This document shows positions 52,291 to 62,640 of a stretch of DNA of 64,000 nucleotides, in pieces. A program made the position numbers and the translations under genes. Numbering within the stretch: position 1 is the first letter of the stretch; each line of letters starts with the position of its first letter. Origin of the DNA: Lithodes maja. Taxonomy: Eukaryota > Arthropoda > Malacostraca > Decapoda > Lithodidae. The notes below the pieces were generated by a model. The model worked only from the letters and a program-made list of their open reading frames with translations. It made no database searches and was not told the origin of the DNA. The stretch lies in NCBI GenBank assembly GCA_037953745.1, contig JBAKBP010003140.1:62001-126000 (forward strand), written 5' to 3'.

Positions 52291-52517
52291 ACAAGATTCA
52301 GTAGTATCCTATCACATGTTTTTTGGAGAACTATTCTATGCTACCTAGTAGAGCTGGCTAGAATTTTCTTGCATATTGGAGGAATTTTTATTGTGTCATT
52401 ATTGTATTGGTGGACTTGCAGATTGTTTCGTTAGGGGTGTCTAGAGTAGAGTCATTCAAGCACCTTTAACATTTTGTGAGTCGAGACTGCAATTAGTAAT
52501 AAGCACTTCTTTTTTTT

Positions 52518-55500
52518 ATGAACAGCAATTGTATAACCAGCACTATGTCTAATGACTCATCATTTACGGGGGAGGATAACACGGTACAGCCTAGTAACCA
52601 GCAAGTACAACAGATGTTTAGGGAGGGGAGTGTTATAAGTGGAGAGAGGGATGCCCGGGCATTTTTGCAGACACCTTTGACCGAACAGCGCCTGCAGGCT
52701 ATTGATTGTTACGGTCTTCGCTGTTTAGCCACGGTTTTGGGGCGGGACTGTCCTGACAGTTGGCCCAAGAAGAATTTGGTGGCATGTTTGTTGGGTGATG
52801 GCGATGGGGCGGTGGGTGGAGTGGGGTCTTGGGGGGTTCCCTCCAAGCCTCCATTCCACTCTACCCCTGAGCTGGGCCCTCAGCCAGCGAGTCTTAGCAC
52901 GATGCAGCAGGAGGGTTCTCAAGGGCAAGCTGGCTTACCCGTAAACACGTCTCGGTGTGGATCCCCCATTTTGTGCTCTCCCCCCCCAGGCCTGTCTCCT
53001 GAGATGTTATTTCAGCTAGAACTAGCTAAGTTTAAGCTGCAGGAGACTCAGATACAACAGGCTAGTATAGAACGCATAGAGGTTGCTAGAATCCAAGCCA
53101 ATCAGGATGCAACCAGGTACCAGGCTGAAATGGATGTCGAGAAGTCTAGAGTAGAGACCACGGGGCGTCATCTCGGTGGTGGGCACTGGGTTACAGACTC
53201 ACTTTCGCATTTAATTAAGTTAGTACCCGCATTTGATGAGACAGCAGTGACTGAGTTTTTTGCTCGTTTCGAAAAGAAGTGTCGTGAGTATGACTGGCCG
53301 GAGGTTAAATGGGCAGCATTAGTTTCATCACGTCTAGTGGGTAAGGGGTTGAAAGCCTACGATGCACTGTCACTGGACGAGAGTGTAGTGTATGGACTGG
53401 TGAAGGAGGCTGTGCTCCGGGCCTACGAACTGCAACCCGAAACTTATAGATTGAAGTTCCGTGGCGTGAATAAGAAGAGCGACGTCAGTTTTATGGAGCA
53501 CGCACGGGACTTAACAGATGCAGGTAATAACTGGTTTCGGTCCGAGCACGCAGAGTCGGCTGAGGAAATTAAGCAACTTTTCTATCTGGAACAGTTTTAC
53601 AAATGTACTGGAACCGATCTAACGCTGAACATTAAGGAAAAATGTCCCAAGACAGTAGAGGAGGCTGCCAAGATGGCAGACCTCAGATTATCATTGATTC
53701 GTGGTTGCGGTGCCGCTCAGAGGGCTGAGTCAGGGCAGAAGGGGCGCTATACCCCACCCACCAGAGTTTTCGATAATAACAAATCCTATGACACACATAA
53801 CCACACTAAATGCATTGCACCTAATAACACCTACAAACACAAGCCTCTCCCGTTTACTAAAGGTCAGGCCCCTTCTTCGCCCGCACAAGGGAAGAAGCCC
53901 ATTGGGGATGTGAAATGTTACAAATGTCAGAAGCTAGGCCATTATTCACGTGAGTGCCCTAGTAACACTCCCGCTAAGCCGGTGTCATTGGTTCACAGTA
54001 TCGGTGTGTCTCTGAAGGCTGCAGCAACTGCCCGGGGTAGGTTGTCAGCAGCTGAGGCACACGCGGTAAAGAAGCGTACGGAAGGCTCGACACCTGTCCG
54101 GGACACTTTCTGTAACCATCGGGGACACGGGTTTGTGAGCTGGGGGAGTGAACTACGGGGGGTTGACTTGCTGAGGGATACGGGGGCTTCGCAAACTTTG
54201 TTGAGGAACTTCACAGGGAAACCGATAAATGCGGCCAGAGTTGTTGTGGTGCAGGGTATAAATGCTACGAGGTCATACCCACTTGTGAGGTTGGAGTTGA
54301 GAGTGGGAGAGGTGTGCAGGGAGCTGGATGTAGGGATCGTTGAGTGTTTGCCAGTTGAGGGCGTCGACCTTCTTCTCGGCAACGACTTTGCGGTGCCCAC
54401 TTCCGGGACTCCACCCTTAGTCGTTGCCGAGAGGGCGGCCGACGTGGATGGTGAGAATCGGGAATGGGTTGGGAGGTGCCAACAGGATGAGATGGCCTGT
54501 GTGGTAACCCGATCTCGCTCTGCGGCTCCTGCACAGCCTAGCACTCAACCTCGGGGACAGTGGAGGAAGGATCAGGAGAAGGTTGCTAAGGGCAGGAAAA
54601 GGGACATTGATTCTGCTGCACTTCTCGGTGATTCGGTACTTGGACCTATAATAAACACGGGAGTTGACTCTGGCCCAGATATGGTGTGTAACAAGGCAGA
54701 GTTGGGTAAGACTTCGCGTGAGGCAAGAGCTGTAGCGAGAGCCACTAAGGCAGTAGAGCCTACTAGCCGGGGTAATGTCTTATTACAAAACCATCTTGAT
54801 GCATTGACGCCCAGGGACATTAGTGAGCAGCAGCTGCAAGACGCTAGCCTAGCTCGTTATAGCAATGGTGCCATAGAGTTGGAGGAAGATGGGGATGCGA
54901 AGCCGGGAGATTTCTTTAGGCTCAACAGGATATTGTACCGCAGATTTCTAGACCCCAAATCGAAGTGGGAGGGCGGTGCGAGGGTAGTAGACCAGGTGGT
55001 TGTTCCAAATAAGTATAGAGAGTCCTTATTGTGTCTGGCGCATGATGTGCCGGTGGCGGGTCATTTGGGGGTAACAAAAACATTGGCGGCATTGGGCAGG
55101 TTTTTCTGGTGGCCTGGGGTCAAGGCTGATGTCTGTGCATGGGTGGCTGGGTGTGCGACCTGCCAGACAACGGGGAAGCCTAACCAGACAATCCCGAAGG
55201 CACCTTTGTTTCCCATACCTGTCACCGGGCCTCCGTTCAGCAAAGTTGTAGTAGATTTGGTTGGCCCTTTCCCGCCTACTAGTAGTGGCAATAAATTCCT
55301 GTTGACAATCATGGATGTGGCTACGAGATACCCGGACGCATACCCCATGAGAAACGGCTCGGCAAAGGCAGTTGTTAAAAACTTATTATTGTTCTGTTCC
55401 CGTTATGGATTTCCACGTGAGGTGCAGTCAGACCAGGGGAGCAATTTTACATCCAAATTGTTCAAGCAAACCCTTCAGTTGCACGGTATATGTTCTGTAG

Positions 55501-57617
55501 TGTCGTCAGCCTACCATCCCGAGAGTCAGGGAGTCTTGGAGCGGTGGCACTCGACCCTGAAGAGTATGCTACGCTGTTACTGTGCAGAACATGACACTGA
55601 TTGGGATTTGGGTCTGCCGTATGTTCTGTTCGCTGCACGTGAAGTCCCAGGAGAGAGCCTGGGGTTCAGTCCAAATCAACTAGTCTTTGGCCATAATGTA
55701 AGAGGACCTTTAAGTATGGTGAAAGAGATCTGGGAGGGCGAAGAGAAGCCGGGGTCTGTACTTAAATATATCCTTGAGAGCCGGGAGAGACTTATAGGTT
55801 GCATGGCAGCGGCAGGTAATAACTTGGTTAATGCACAGGCGGTCATGAAGCACCAGTATGACGCCAAGGTGAAGCTTCGGGAGTTTTCGGTGGGTCAGGA
55901 GGTAATGTTGCTTTTACCTTTGCCTGGACACCCCCTTTCTGCCAAGTTTATTGGGCCGTGTGTGGTGGCTAAGAAACTGTCCGACCTTGATTATCTCGTT
56001 GCAACACCTGACCGTAGAAAAAAACATCAGTTATGTCATGTTAACCTCATGAAAGAGTATGTGAGACGCCCCTCAGAGCCTCTCACTGTCCCTGTGCTGG
56101 CCTGCAGCGGCCAGGGTGGAGAAGGAGGTGGGGACAGTCATGCTGCTGAGGAGGATAGCTGGGACTGTGTCATTTCCGCGGAACAGTGGGCGGGGAATAC
56201 TGAACAAGAGGCTAGGCAAGCTGTAAGTCACCTGCCTGAGCACCAGGGTGCTGCTGTCCTAGGCCTGTTCAGGTCATACCCCTCTGTTTTCGCCGAACAC
56301 CCAGGTCTCACTACTCAGGTAACGCACGACGTGGACGTCGGTGATAATGTGCCCTTCAAGTCAGTGCCCTACCGTGTGCCCCCGGTAAAGTTGCCAGCTT
56401 TACGGGAGGAGTTAAAGTACATGGTTGAGAGAGGGATGATCACTGAAGGTTATGTGAAGTGGACATCACCCGTCACGTTGCAGCCAAAACCTGACGGCAA
56501 GGTGCGGTTCTGCATAGATTTTCGTAGGCTAAATGGCTTGACCACTACCAACCCTTACCCTTTGCCTCGAGTTGACGACAGCGTGGACAAGATAGGGAAT
56601 GCAAAGTACCTTACTAAAATTGATCTTGTAAAAGGCTACTGGCAAGTACCCCTGTCGGACCGAGCTAAGCAAGTTTGTGGTTTTGTGGTAGATGGCAAGA
56701 CCTACCAATGTAACGTAATGCCTTATGGGCTTAAGAACGCACCTGCCACGTTTCAGAACCTGATGAACGATATTTGTGACGAAATCCCTAACTGCACGGT
56801 CTACCTTGATGACGTGATAGTGTATGATGACAATTTTGATAATCACCTAAGGCACTTAGAGACCCTGTTTGGGAAGTTGCACGATGCTGGGCTGGTGGTG
56901 AACCTGAGGAAGTGCGAGTTTGTAAAGGCTACTGTGCAGTATCTTGGCTTCGTGGTCGGGTTAGGCCGGGTGTGCCCCCCCCTGAGCAAGATACAGGCTA
57001 TCAATATGTTTCCCAGGCCCACCACTAAGCGCCAGGTCATGCGGTTCCTAGGTATGATAGGCTATTATAGGCGCTTCATCCGGGGATACTCTACTGTCTT
57101 AGCACCGTTAACTGATCTACTGTCGAAGTCAGTGAAGTTCTGTTGGGCTGCGGAGTGTCAGAGGGCTTTCGACCTAGTCAAGCACCTGCTGTGTACACAT
57201 CCGATTTTGAGAGCCCCAGACTTCTCCAGGAGTTTTCAGCTGGCGACTGATGCCAGCGGTGTGGGTGCCGGGGCAGTGTTACTGCAGACTGATTCCGAGG
57301 GCTTGGAACACCCAGTGAGCTTCTTTTCTCACAAGTTTAATTCGGCACAAAGGAATTACTCGACTATAGAGAAGGAGCTTCTTGCTATCGTTTTGTCGCT
57401 CAAACATTTCGAAGTTTATGTTCCAGCCTACGGCCCGGTAGTGACGATTTATACGGACCATCATCCCTTGAAATTCCTAAATCAGTTTCACAATCGGAAT
57501 ATGCGGTTGACCAGGTGGTCCCTAATGCTCCAAGAGTATAATCTCAACATTCAGCATATTGCCGGGAGTGAGAACGTGATAGCAGATTGTCTATCAAGGG
57601 TTGATGATCCAGGATAG
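52518..57617 (+). CDS. Gag-Pol polyprotein, order Gag-PR-IN-RT-RH
   Basis: A 1699-codon uninterrupted ORF starting at an ATG. Domains by residue: SCAN-like capsid about 229-390 (FFARFEKKCREYDW, LEQFYKCTGTDLTLNIKEK); CCHC knuckle CYKCQKLGHYSRECP about 466; aspartic protease LLRDTGASQTLL about 551; integrase HHCC zinc domain about 835-880 (AHDVPVAGHLG, CATC). The DDE core follows with VVDLVGPF about 912, QSDQGSNFTS about 970 and HPESQGVLERWH about 998; then a GPY/F-like FIGPCVV about 1145. RT about 1290-1500 has VTLQPKPDGKVRFC, PYGLKNAPATF and VYLDDVIVYDD (about 1427); RNase H about 1570-1690 has ATDASGVGAGAV, EKELLAI and HIAGSENVIADCLSR. All catalytic residues I can check are present. Integrase upstream of RT is the reverse of ordinary Ty3/gypsy. 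It is a plausible trans-acting source for the defective family. Confidence 0.95.
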   Translation: MNSNCITSTMSNDSSFTGEDNTVQPSNQQVQQMFREGSVISGERDARAFLQTPLTEQRLQAIDCYGLRCLATVLGRDCPDSWPKKNLVACLLGDGDGAVGGVGSWGVPSKPPFHSTPELGPQPASLSTMQQEGSQGQAGLPVNTSRCGSPILCSPPPGLSPEMLFQLELAKFKLQETQIQQASIERIEVARIQANQDATRYQAEMDVEKSRVETTGRHLGGGHWVTDSLSHLIKLVPAFDETAVTEFFARFEKKCREYDWPEVKWAALVSSRLVGKGLKAYDALSLDESVVYGLVKEAVLRAYELQPETYRLKFRGVNKKSDVSFMEHARDLTDAGNNWFRSEHAESAEEIKQLFYLEQFYKCTGTDLTLNIKEKCPKTVEEAAKMADLRLSLIRGCGAAQRAESGQKGRYTPPTRVFDNNKSYDTHNHTKCIAPNNTYKHKPLPFTKGQAPSSPAQGKKPIGDVKCYKCQKLGHYSRECPSNTPAKPVSLVHSIGVSLKAAATARGRLSAAEAHAVKKRTEGSTPVRDTFCNHRGHGFVSWGSELRGVDLLRDTGASQTLLRNFTGKPINAARVVVVQGINATRSYPLVRLELRVGEVCRELDVGIVECLPVEGVDLLLGNDFAVPTSGTPPLVVAERAADVDGENREWVGRCQQDEMACVVTRSRSAAPAQPSTQPRGQWRKDQEKVAKGRKRDIDSAALLGDSVLGPIINTGVDSGPDMVCNKAELGKTSREARAVARATKAVEPTSRGNVLLQNHLDALTPRDISEQQLQDASLARYSNGAIELEEDGDAKPGDFFRLNRILYRRFLDPKSKWEGGARVVDQVVVPNKYRESLLCLAHDVPVAGHLGVTKTLAALGRFFWWPGVKADVCAWVAGCATCQTTGKPNQTIPKAPLFPIPVTGPPFSKVVVDLVGPFPPTSSGNKFLLTIMDVATRYPDAYPMRNGSAKAVVKNLLLFCSRYGFPREVQSDQGSNFTSKLFKQTLQLHGICSVVSSAYHPESQGVLERWHSTLKSMLRCYCAEHDTDWDLGLPYVLFAAREVPGESLGFSPNQLVFGHNVRGPLSMVKEIWEGEEKPGSVLKYILESRERLIGCMAAAGNNLVNAQAVMKHQYDAKVKLREFSVGQEVMLLLPLPGHPLSAKFIGPCVVAKKLSDLDYLVATPDRRKKHQLCHVNLMKEYVRRPSEPLTVPVLACSGQGGEGGGDSHAAEEDSWDCVISAEQWAGNTEQEARQAVSHLPEHQGAAVLGLFRSYPSVFAEHPGLTTQVTHDVDVGDNVPFKSVPYRVPPVKLPALREELKYMVERGMITEGYVKWTSPVTLQPKPDGKVRFCIDFRRLNGLTTTNPYPLPRVDDSVDKIGNAKYLTKIDLVKGYWQVPLSDRAKQVCGFVVDGKTYQCNVMPYGLKNAPATFQNLMNDICDEIPNCTVYLDDVIVYDDNFDNHLRHLETLFGKLHDAGLVVNLRKCEFVKATVQYLGFVVGLGRVCPPLSKIQAINMFPRPTTKRQVMRFLGMIGYYRRFIRGYSTVLAPLTDLLSKSVKFCWAAECQRAFDLVKHLLCTHPILRAPDFSRSFQLATDASGVGAGAVLLQTDSEGLEHPVSFFSHKFNSAQRNYSTIEKELLAIVLSLKHFEVYVPAYGPVVTIYTDHHPLKFLNQFHNRNMRLTRWSLMLQEYNLNIQHIAGSENVIADCLSRVDDPG

Positions 57618-57881
57618 TCGTGCACGGTGTGTGGGTTGAGCAGGAGTAAAATTAGGCTATCATAACGCCGTCCAAAAAGATTATAAAACAATAAAATAAA
57701 CGAGAATTTTTTTTTTTAGTTTTGTAAGTCTTTATTGTTGTAGCATGATGCATGCGATATTGTGTTTTATGTATAATTCACACTTCAGTTGTTGTGCACC
57801 TTGCAATTAGTGGCAGCTAAGGGTAGCAGGTCGGTTGGTTGCCTGTCAGATTTTGATAATGCTTCTAAGGTCGATTATCTA

Positions 57882-57896
57882 AAATCTTGGGGGGGC
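57882..57896 (+). promoter_or_regulatory. Putative polypurine tract
   Basis: AATCTTGGGGGGGC directly precedes the right LTR; the same tract precedes the LTR at 50449. Confidence 0.7.
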
Positions 57897-59702
57897 TGTG
57901 ACGCCCAGTGCGTGGCAACGCAACCTGATTGTACTCCTTGGTACTCCACTGTACCACCACGGTACCGCGTTGTACCGTGCTGGCTGCTTATATTGAGTGT
58001 GACAACGTATAACTATGTTCTTTGTATCTCTGCAAAGGTCTCGTCATTTGCTAACCAGTGGTGGGTTTTGTTTTAAGCCATGTCGAGACCTTCCATTTAA
58101 TATGTAGTATCAATAGAGAAGTTGATAGATAAGACAGTGGGAATTCAGAGAGAGAGAGTGAGTTAGACTTCAGAGCGAGAGGGTAGCGGTGCGCCACGCT
58201 GCCGGGGGGGTGGTTGCCAGACGTATGGACCGGTTGGCAGCCCTGCGCTTATAGCTAGGTGCGACAGGGTTGGTAGTACATTGCCGCCTGCCTATGCTGC
58301 CTGGGCTGCCCATGTTGTCGTACAGCACATTGCCTGGAGGCTCGCTGTGTGCTCTATGACCAGGTTGCCTAGAACCTTTGAGATTCTAACATCCCTTGCC
58401 CTCTCTCCCAATTTCTCACGGTTGCACTCTTTCTCTCTGACGACATTACTCTCATTTCATTCTTCTCTCTATTTAAATGCATACCCTTCCCTTGAGGTCC
58501 TAAAGGAGTTTCAGCACTCACCTCTCGTATTACTCTTAGGACAAGCATATATTTACATGTATTAGATTTAAGGGGTTAATGTGAACAGCGATCTTCTTGA
58601 TGAGGATAGTTGGTGAACGTTCTACATGTTCACGAGTTATATGCCCAGCTCATCATCCAATTTGTGACTAGACTAGTGCCATGTGTAAGAGCCCGACCAT
58701 GCCCAGGAGTTGTCTGTAGAGGGGCGAGGACTTAGCCTTGATTTGCCTACCGAGCCAGGAGCGAGTGCAGTACCAGAGACTACAGCTCGCTCGTAGTGCC
58801 GGTATAGTAGAGTAACGTAATTTATCTGTCCTTGTGTTCTCTGCAGTCTTTTCCTGGGTTCTCGCTTTCGGTGCTGGGACTCGTTGTTCCTGTGACTTGG
58901 CCTGCTAGCTAGAACACATGGGGATGATGAGTGGGTTATATCTTTATTTTACTATGCATTGCAGCTCTCTTTAAGTTTATGTATGTAACACTTTACAATA
59001 CACATTACTCACACACAAGACAACACTATTAATACTTTCATGTATCAATTAACTGCACTGTCGTTTTGCTGCTGTGTCCGGAGTTCCGTTGCGTAGGGCG
59101 CATACGGACTCAGAGGGGAGACAGAGTGAGAGAAGCGAAGTAGCCTATGCGGTAGTAGGCTACCGGCGCAGTACTGTTGCCTGCAACCTTTTAGTTATTC
59201 CAAGTATAGATTCATTATTACAATAAGTGACTACTATTTATGTTCCTTCCATGTGTATTATTAGGTATCTACTGGATCATGAACATCTTGTATGCTACAT
59301 GCTAGTGCATGTTAGTAGGGGACAGTTATTCTAGTGCACGCGCTTTCAAGTAGGCGTGTACATTTGTCATTTAGCATTTCACTGTCATACCTTTAGCCTG
59401 CTTCTATTCTACATTATTAGAGGCTTAATATTAACGTAGTTTCTTGAGTATTGCATTTCTTTAGTCATAACGTAACCTATAAATGTCTGAGGGAGTTTAG
59501 CCTCATAGCCTACCCCTGTTGTACACTTTCGCCGAGTTAAGGTACCTCGTTACCATAGACGATAACTCTGTAGGGCGTTGGTGCTTTTGTTGTCTGGAGC
59601 ATATAGTATTTGGGACTGGAATCGAGCGTGTCGTTGTCACATAAGCCATTTCTGTCCTACGATCAAGAATCCCGAATATGTATTGCCGATCCAGCCGTAA
59701 CA
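57897..59702 (+). repeat. 3' LTR (1806 bp)
   Basis: Starts TGTGACGCCCAGTGCGTGG and ends CCAGCCGTAACA. It aligns with 50449-52275 throughout except for the GC-rich expansion and scattered substitutions. Short ORFs inside are shared shadows. Confidence 0.95.
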
Positions 59703-60197
59703 CTACCTTTGCGCAGTCTTTATTATTCGCCTGCCTATTATTACTATATGTCCTAGCATTTATTGTGACCCGTATTCTGCATTATAATTGTTCAAGATTC
59801 TCTACGAACATCTTCCCAGCATCAGACTTATTTCAGAAGTTTCCAGTTGATGTTGCAGGACTAGCATTGCACTTTCTTTAATACAGGAGTGCCAGTTATT
59901 TGAGTATCTACCGTAACGTTAATTAATCACGTTAACTATCTTTTCTTTGTGTAACATAATCGAGTAATCTTTTACTGTTTGAGAATAGGCTGTTTCATTG
60001 AGCGTCAGCCTAGTGTGTGTGCACCAGTTACCGAGTCATAGGATACCTCGTTGTCCAGGCAGGACTCAGGGCGGTAATGGTGTTTTGTTTTCCAGTGTTT
60101 AAGGCAGGGGTTGGATCTAGTGTTACCGTTGTTGCTTTTTGCCATTATCTAGTCCAATGTTGAAGAGTCCTGTGTCTTTGAGAACCTGGATCGTAAC
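59703..60197 (+). repeat. Fragment of a third, related LTR
   Basis: Ends GGATCGTAACA like the two other LTR families. Before that it carries the same succession of landmarks: CCTCGTT, GGGCGGTAATGGTGTTTTG and GGATCTAGTGTTACCGTTG versus TACCTCGTT, GGGCGTTGGTGCTTTTG and GGAATCGAGCGTGTCGTTG. The start is missing; it is fused directly to the right LTR at 59703 and to a LINE at 60198. Confidence 0.65.
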
Positions 60198-60778
60198 ACA
60201 GTTGATTTATTCAACCTCAAAGTTTCTTCAAAAAGCTATTGCATGTCCTTTTTAGGTGATCAATATTCTCACAGCCCCATATTTCACTACCGTACAATAA
60301 GATGGGTAATACTAGTTTTTCGTATAAATCGATACTTGTGTCGAACGGTAGGTTAAGCTTGTTAATTTTATTTAATAACCCATAAGTTGCTCTCTTACTT
60401 TTAATTACTTGTTTTGCTTTAGCTTTATGAACTCGACCTTTGAAGTTAAATGTTGTGCCCAGGTAAGTATAATCATCCACTACCTGGATTTCATCATTAC
60501 CGAAATTTAATGTCCTATGTTTTCTGACCTTACCCCTGGAAAATATTACAACTTTAGTTTTACCAATATTTACCTGCAGTGATGAAAGGCTACAATACTC
60601 CTGAACGGCATTCAAAGCAAACTGTAAATAATTTTCATTTTCGGCCATAACTATAGTGTCATCAGCATAAAGTAGGCAAAACAAATTAAAATAAAGTTCA
60701 GCATCATTCTCGCCCAAGAACCCTGCAACATCTGTACTGATAGTTGGCAATCCCGAAAATGCATTACTGATGTGAGCT

Positions 60779-61267
60779 TTAACCCTTCTGACCCGGGCTA
60801 GCCCTCCTAAGGACAGTGTGGGGTACCCGGGCGATCTGGCCAAAAAACGTCTAGGCCTAGGCTACCGTATCTTTGTTATTTTAACTGCTAGAAATTTTCC
60901 ACTCATCTATAAACGTAGTGCGGTTTCCAATCTGTAGACTGGCGTTGAGTAGAGCTCTGTAAGTCAACTGGTTCATTGTGATGACGATTTCAGTGGAGCT
61001 AATTTTTCCGCGATGTTGACAATATCGGAGCTTTTCAGACACTAATTTAGTCTGACGTCACAACAATAACATTGATTGATCCGACGTCTCCTTCTTGTTT
61101 TCGGAGGTGCGGTGACGCAACGATCGGCTTTGTTTACATGCGTCGGACGCACGGCGTTCAGACCAAGCTAATAGGCTTTCAAGCTTACGGATTTTAACAG
61201 GACACCCGGGTTCCTGCCCATCTGCCGAGGTGTCATTTTAAAATGCTGCCCGGGCCAGGAGGGTTAA
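60779..61267. mobile_element. TTAA MITE inserted in LINE (first)
   Basis: The 489-bp block starts TTAACCCTTCTGACCCGGGC and ends GCCCGGGCCAGGAGGGTTAA, a 20-bp inverted pair with two or three mismatches. The TTAA is duplicated once in the LINE frame. Confidence 0.93.
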
Positions 61268-61422
61268 AATCATTTAAAAACATTGCAAATAGAAGTGGGG
61301 ATAAACTTTCTCCTTGTCTCACACCGACATTACACGAAAACTAAGAGGATATCTGATTATTGACTTTAACACATGATTTAGCCCTGCTATACAAGTTGTG
61401 CACCACCCGTAGTACCCTCCCA

Positions 61423-61840
61423 TTAACACTTAAAGAGCGGCTCACCACATAAGTCGAGTTGAAAAAACAGGCAAAAAACGAGTGAAAAAATGGTGTAAAT
61501 CGAGTGAAAATGAGTGGGATAGTAATGATCCATACGTCCGATATCTGTGGCCTCCCGGCCCACACTAACTCCAGTTCCCCCACCGCGCGAGAGGATCACA
61601 GTGTAACCAATAGTTCGCTAAAAGTGAGCAAGGTAGCAAAATCTGCTAAACTTCCATCTTCGAGGTAACACTGTCAGTGCTCCACGAGTGCTACGTAGCT
61701 GTATGTTACGTCAATGTGTAGCGATTTCCACCTAGTTTTCGGCACAATACAGTTCCTTTCATACTGATGGTTGATATAGCAGTCAGAATGGCCTGAAAAG
61801 GCCCAAAACGGCCACAGAGGGCCCGCTAAAGAAGGGTTAA
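61423..61840. mobile_element. TTAA MITE inserted in LINE (second)
   Basis: The 418-bp block starts TTAACACTTAAAGAGCGG and ends CCCGCTAAAGAAGGGTTAA. After the end it carries ACATAAGTCGAGTTGAAA, as do the elements at 1169 and 7746, so it belongs to the same family. It is shorter. Confidence 0.9.
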
Positions 61841-62100
61841 TATTGTGACCTAACATTTTCGTCCATAATTCTGTTCTCTCAATAAAGTCAAAAGCCTTTT
61901 TATAATCAATAAAAGCACAATACAACCTTTTCTTACGAGCCAAATAGTAATTAATAAGAACGTGCAACGAAAATATATGATTAAGGGTACTGAAACCTTT
62001 CCTGAAGCCTGCCTGTTCGTTCCCTAATAAGTTCATGTTAGTCAAGTATTCATAAAGTCTCGTGTTAAGTAAAGATGTGAACAACTTACCCAACGTGATA

Positions 62101-62640
62101 TAGGAAGCTAGTGTATAGATAATGGTGAAAAATATCCCAAATACATGTTTTCTTTTTAAAAAGCCCCGCCCCTCTCCCACTCTCACTCTCTCCCTCTCTC
62201 TCTGGTAAGTGAAACGGCGAATGGTAAACAAAGCTTGTATGAAGAACCAAGCTTATATCCCTGTGATGGATGGAGCTCCACAACCAGGCTGGCTCTCATC
62301 TCTCTCTCTCTCTCTCTCCCTTTCAAATGTGTAATTTCCCTTTCAAACTAATTTCTTCCTATACTATATAAAAAACTTTCCTTGTAGGCATTTCCTGGCC
62401 CATAAGGTTGCACTTCATCCTATTTTCCGGTACGGCTCTTTAGCCGGAGGAAGCGGAGGGTAGGGAGAGAGCCGTCTACTTTACTGTAATATTCTTCCAC
62501 TAAACTGTCCCTGTCTAGTAGTATTAAGGCCAGACCACCTAGTTGGGACCGCAAGGTCCGTGTGGTCTGAGTACCTGTGTAACTGTGTAACTCTCTCTCT
62601 GCTTGTCGAACCTCTTCGATGTCTTCCACGATATCCTCAA
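62101..62640. other. Junction region with microsatellites and a small unassigned ORF
   Basis: TC-rich tracts at about 62173-62204 and 62299-62320. The minus-strand ORF 62420-62629 (69 codons, MEDIEEVRQAERELHS ... LRLKSRTGK) has a protein-like composition and no stop, but I recognise no domain. It could be a relic LINE or host exon fragment. Confidence 0.4.
62299..62319. repeat. (TC)n microsatellite
   Basis: About ten TC units. Confidence 0.9.

Larger units (their letters stand above)
50449..59702 (+). mobile_element. Complete Gmr1-like Ty3/gypsy retrotransposon
   Basis: LTR (50449-52275), primer site, one ORF (52518-57617), purine tract, LTR (57897-59702). Integrase precedes reverse transcriptase, the pol order of Gmr1-type Ty3/gypsy elements. 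The left flank is another copy's interior, so no ordinary target duplication exists. The two LTRs differ by several substitutions and by a GCCGCGGTG-type expansion of about 20 bp. Confidence 0.93.
60198..62100 (-). pseudogene. LINE reverse transcriptase interrupted by two MITEs
   Basis: Minus-strand RT in three blocks. First block (62100-61841): ITLGKLFTSLLNTRLYEYL, NEQAGFRKGFSTLNHIF and CAFIDYKKAFDFIERTEL, ending LGHNI. Second block (61422-61268): NGRVLRVVHNLYSRAKSC, a stop codon (TAG, about 61345) and GVRQGESLSPLLFAMFLND. Third block (60778-60217): KAHISNAFSG, LLYADDTIVMAENE with catalytic ADD, LQVNIGKTKVVIFSRG and LPILLYGSEIWGCEN, ending FLKKL-stop. At both gaps the frame continues exactly across one TTAA. 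Apart from the stop and a damaged start near 62090 the RT is well preserved. RTE-like/I-like placement is provisional. Confidence 0.9.
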
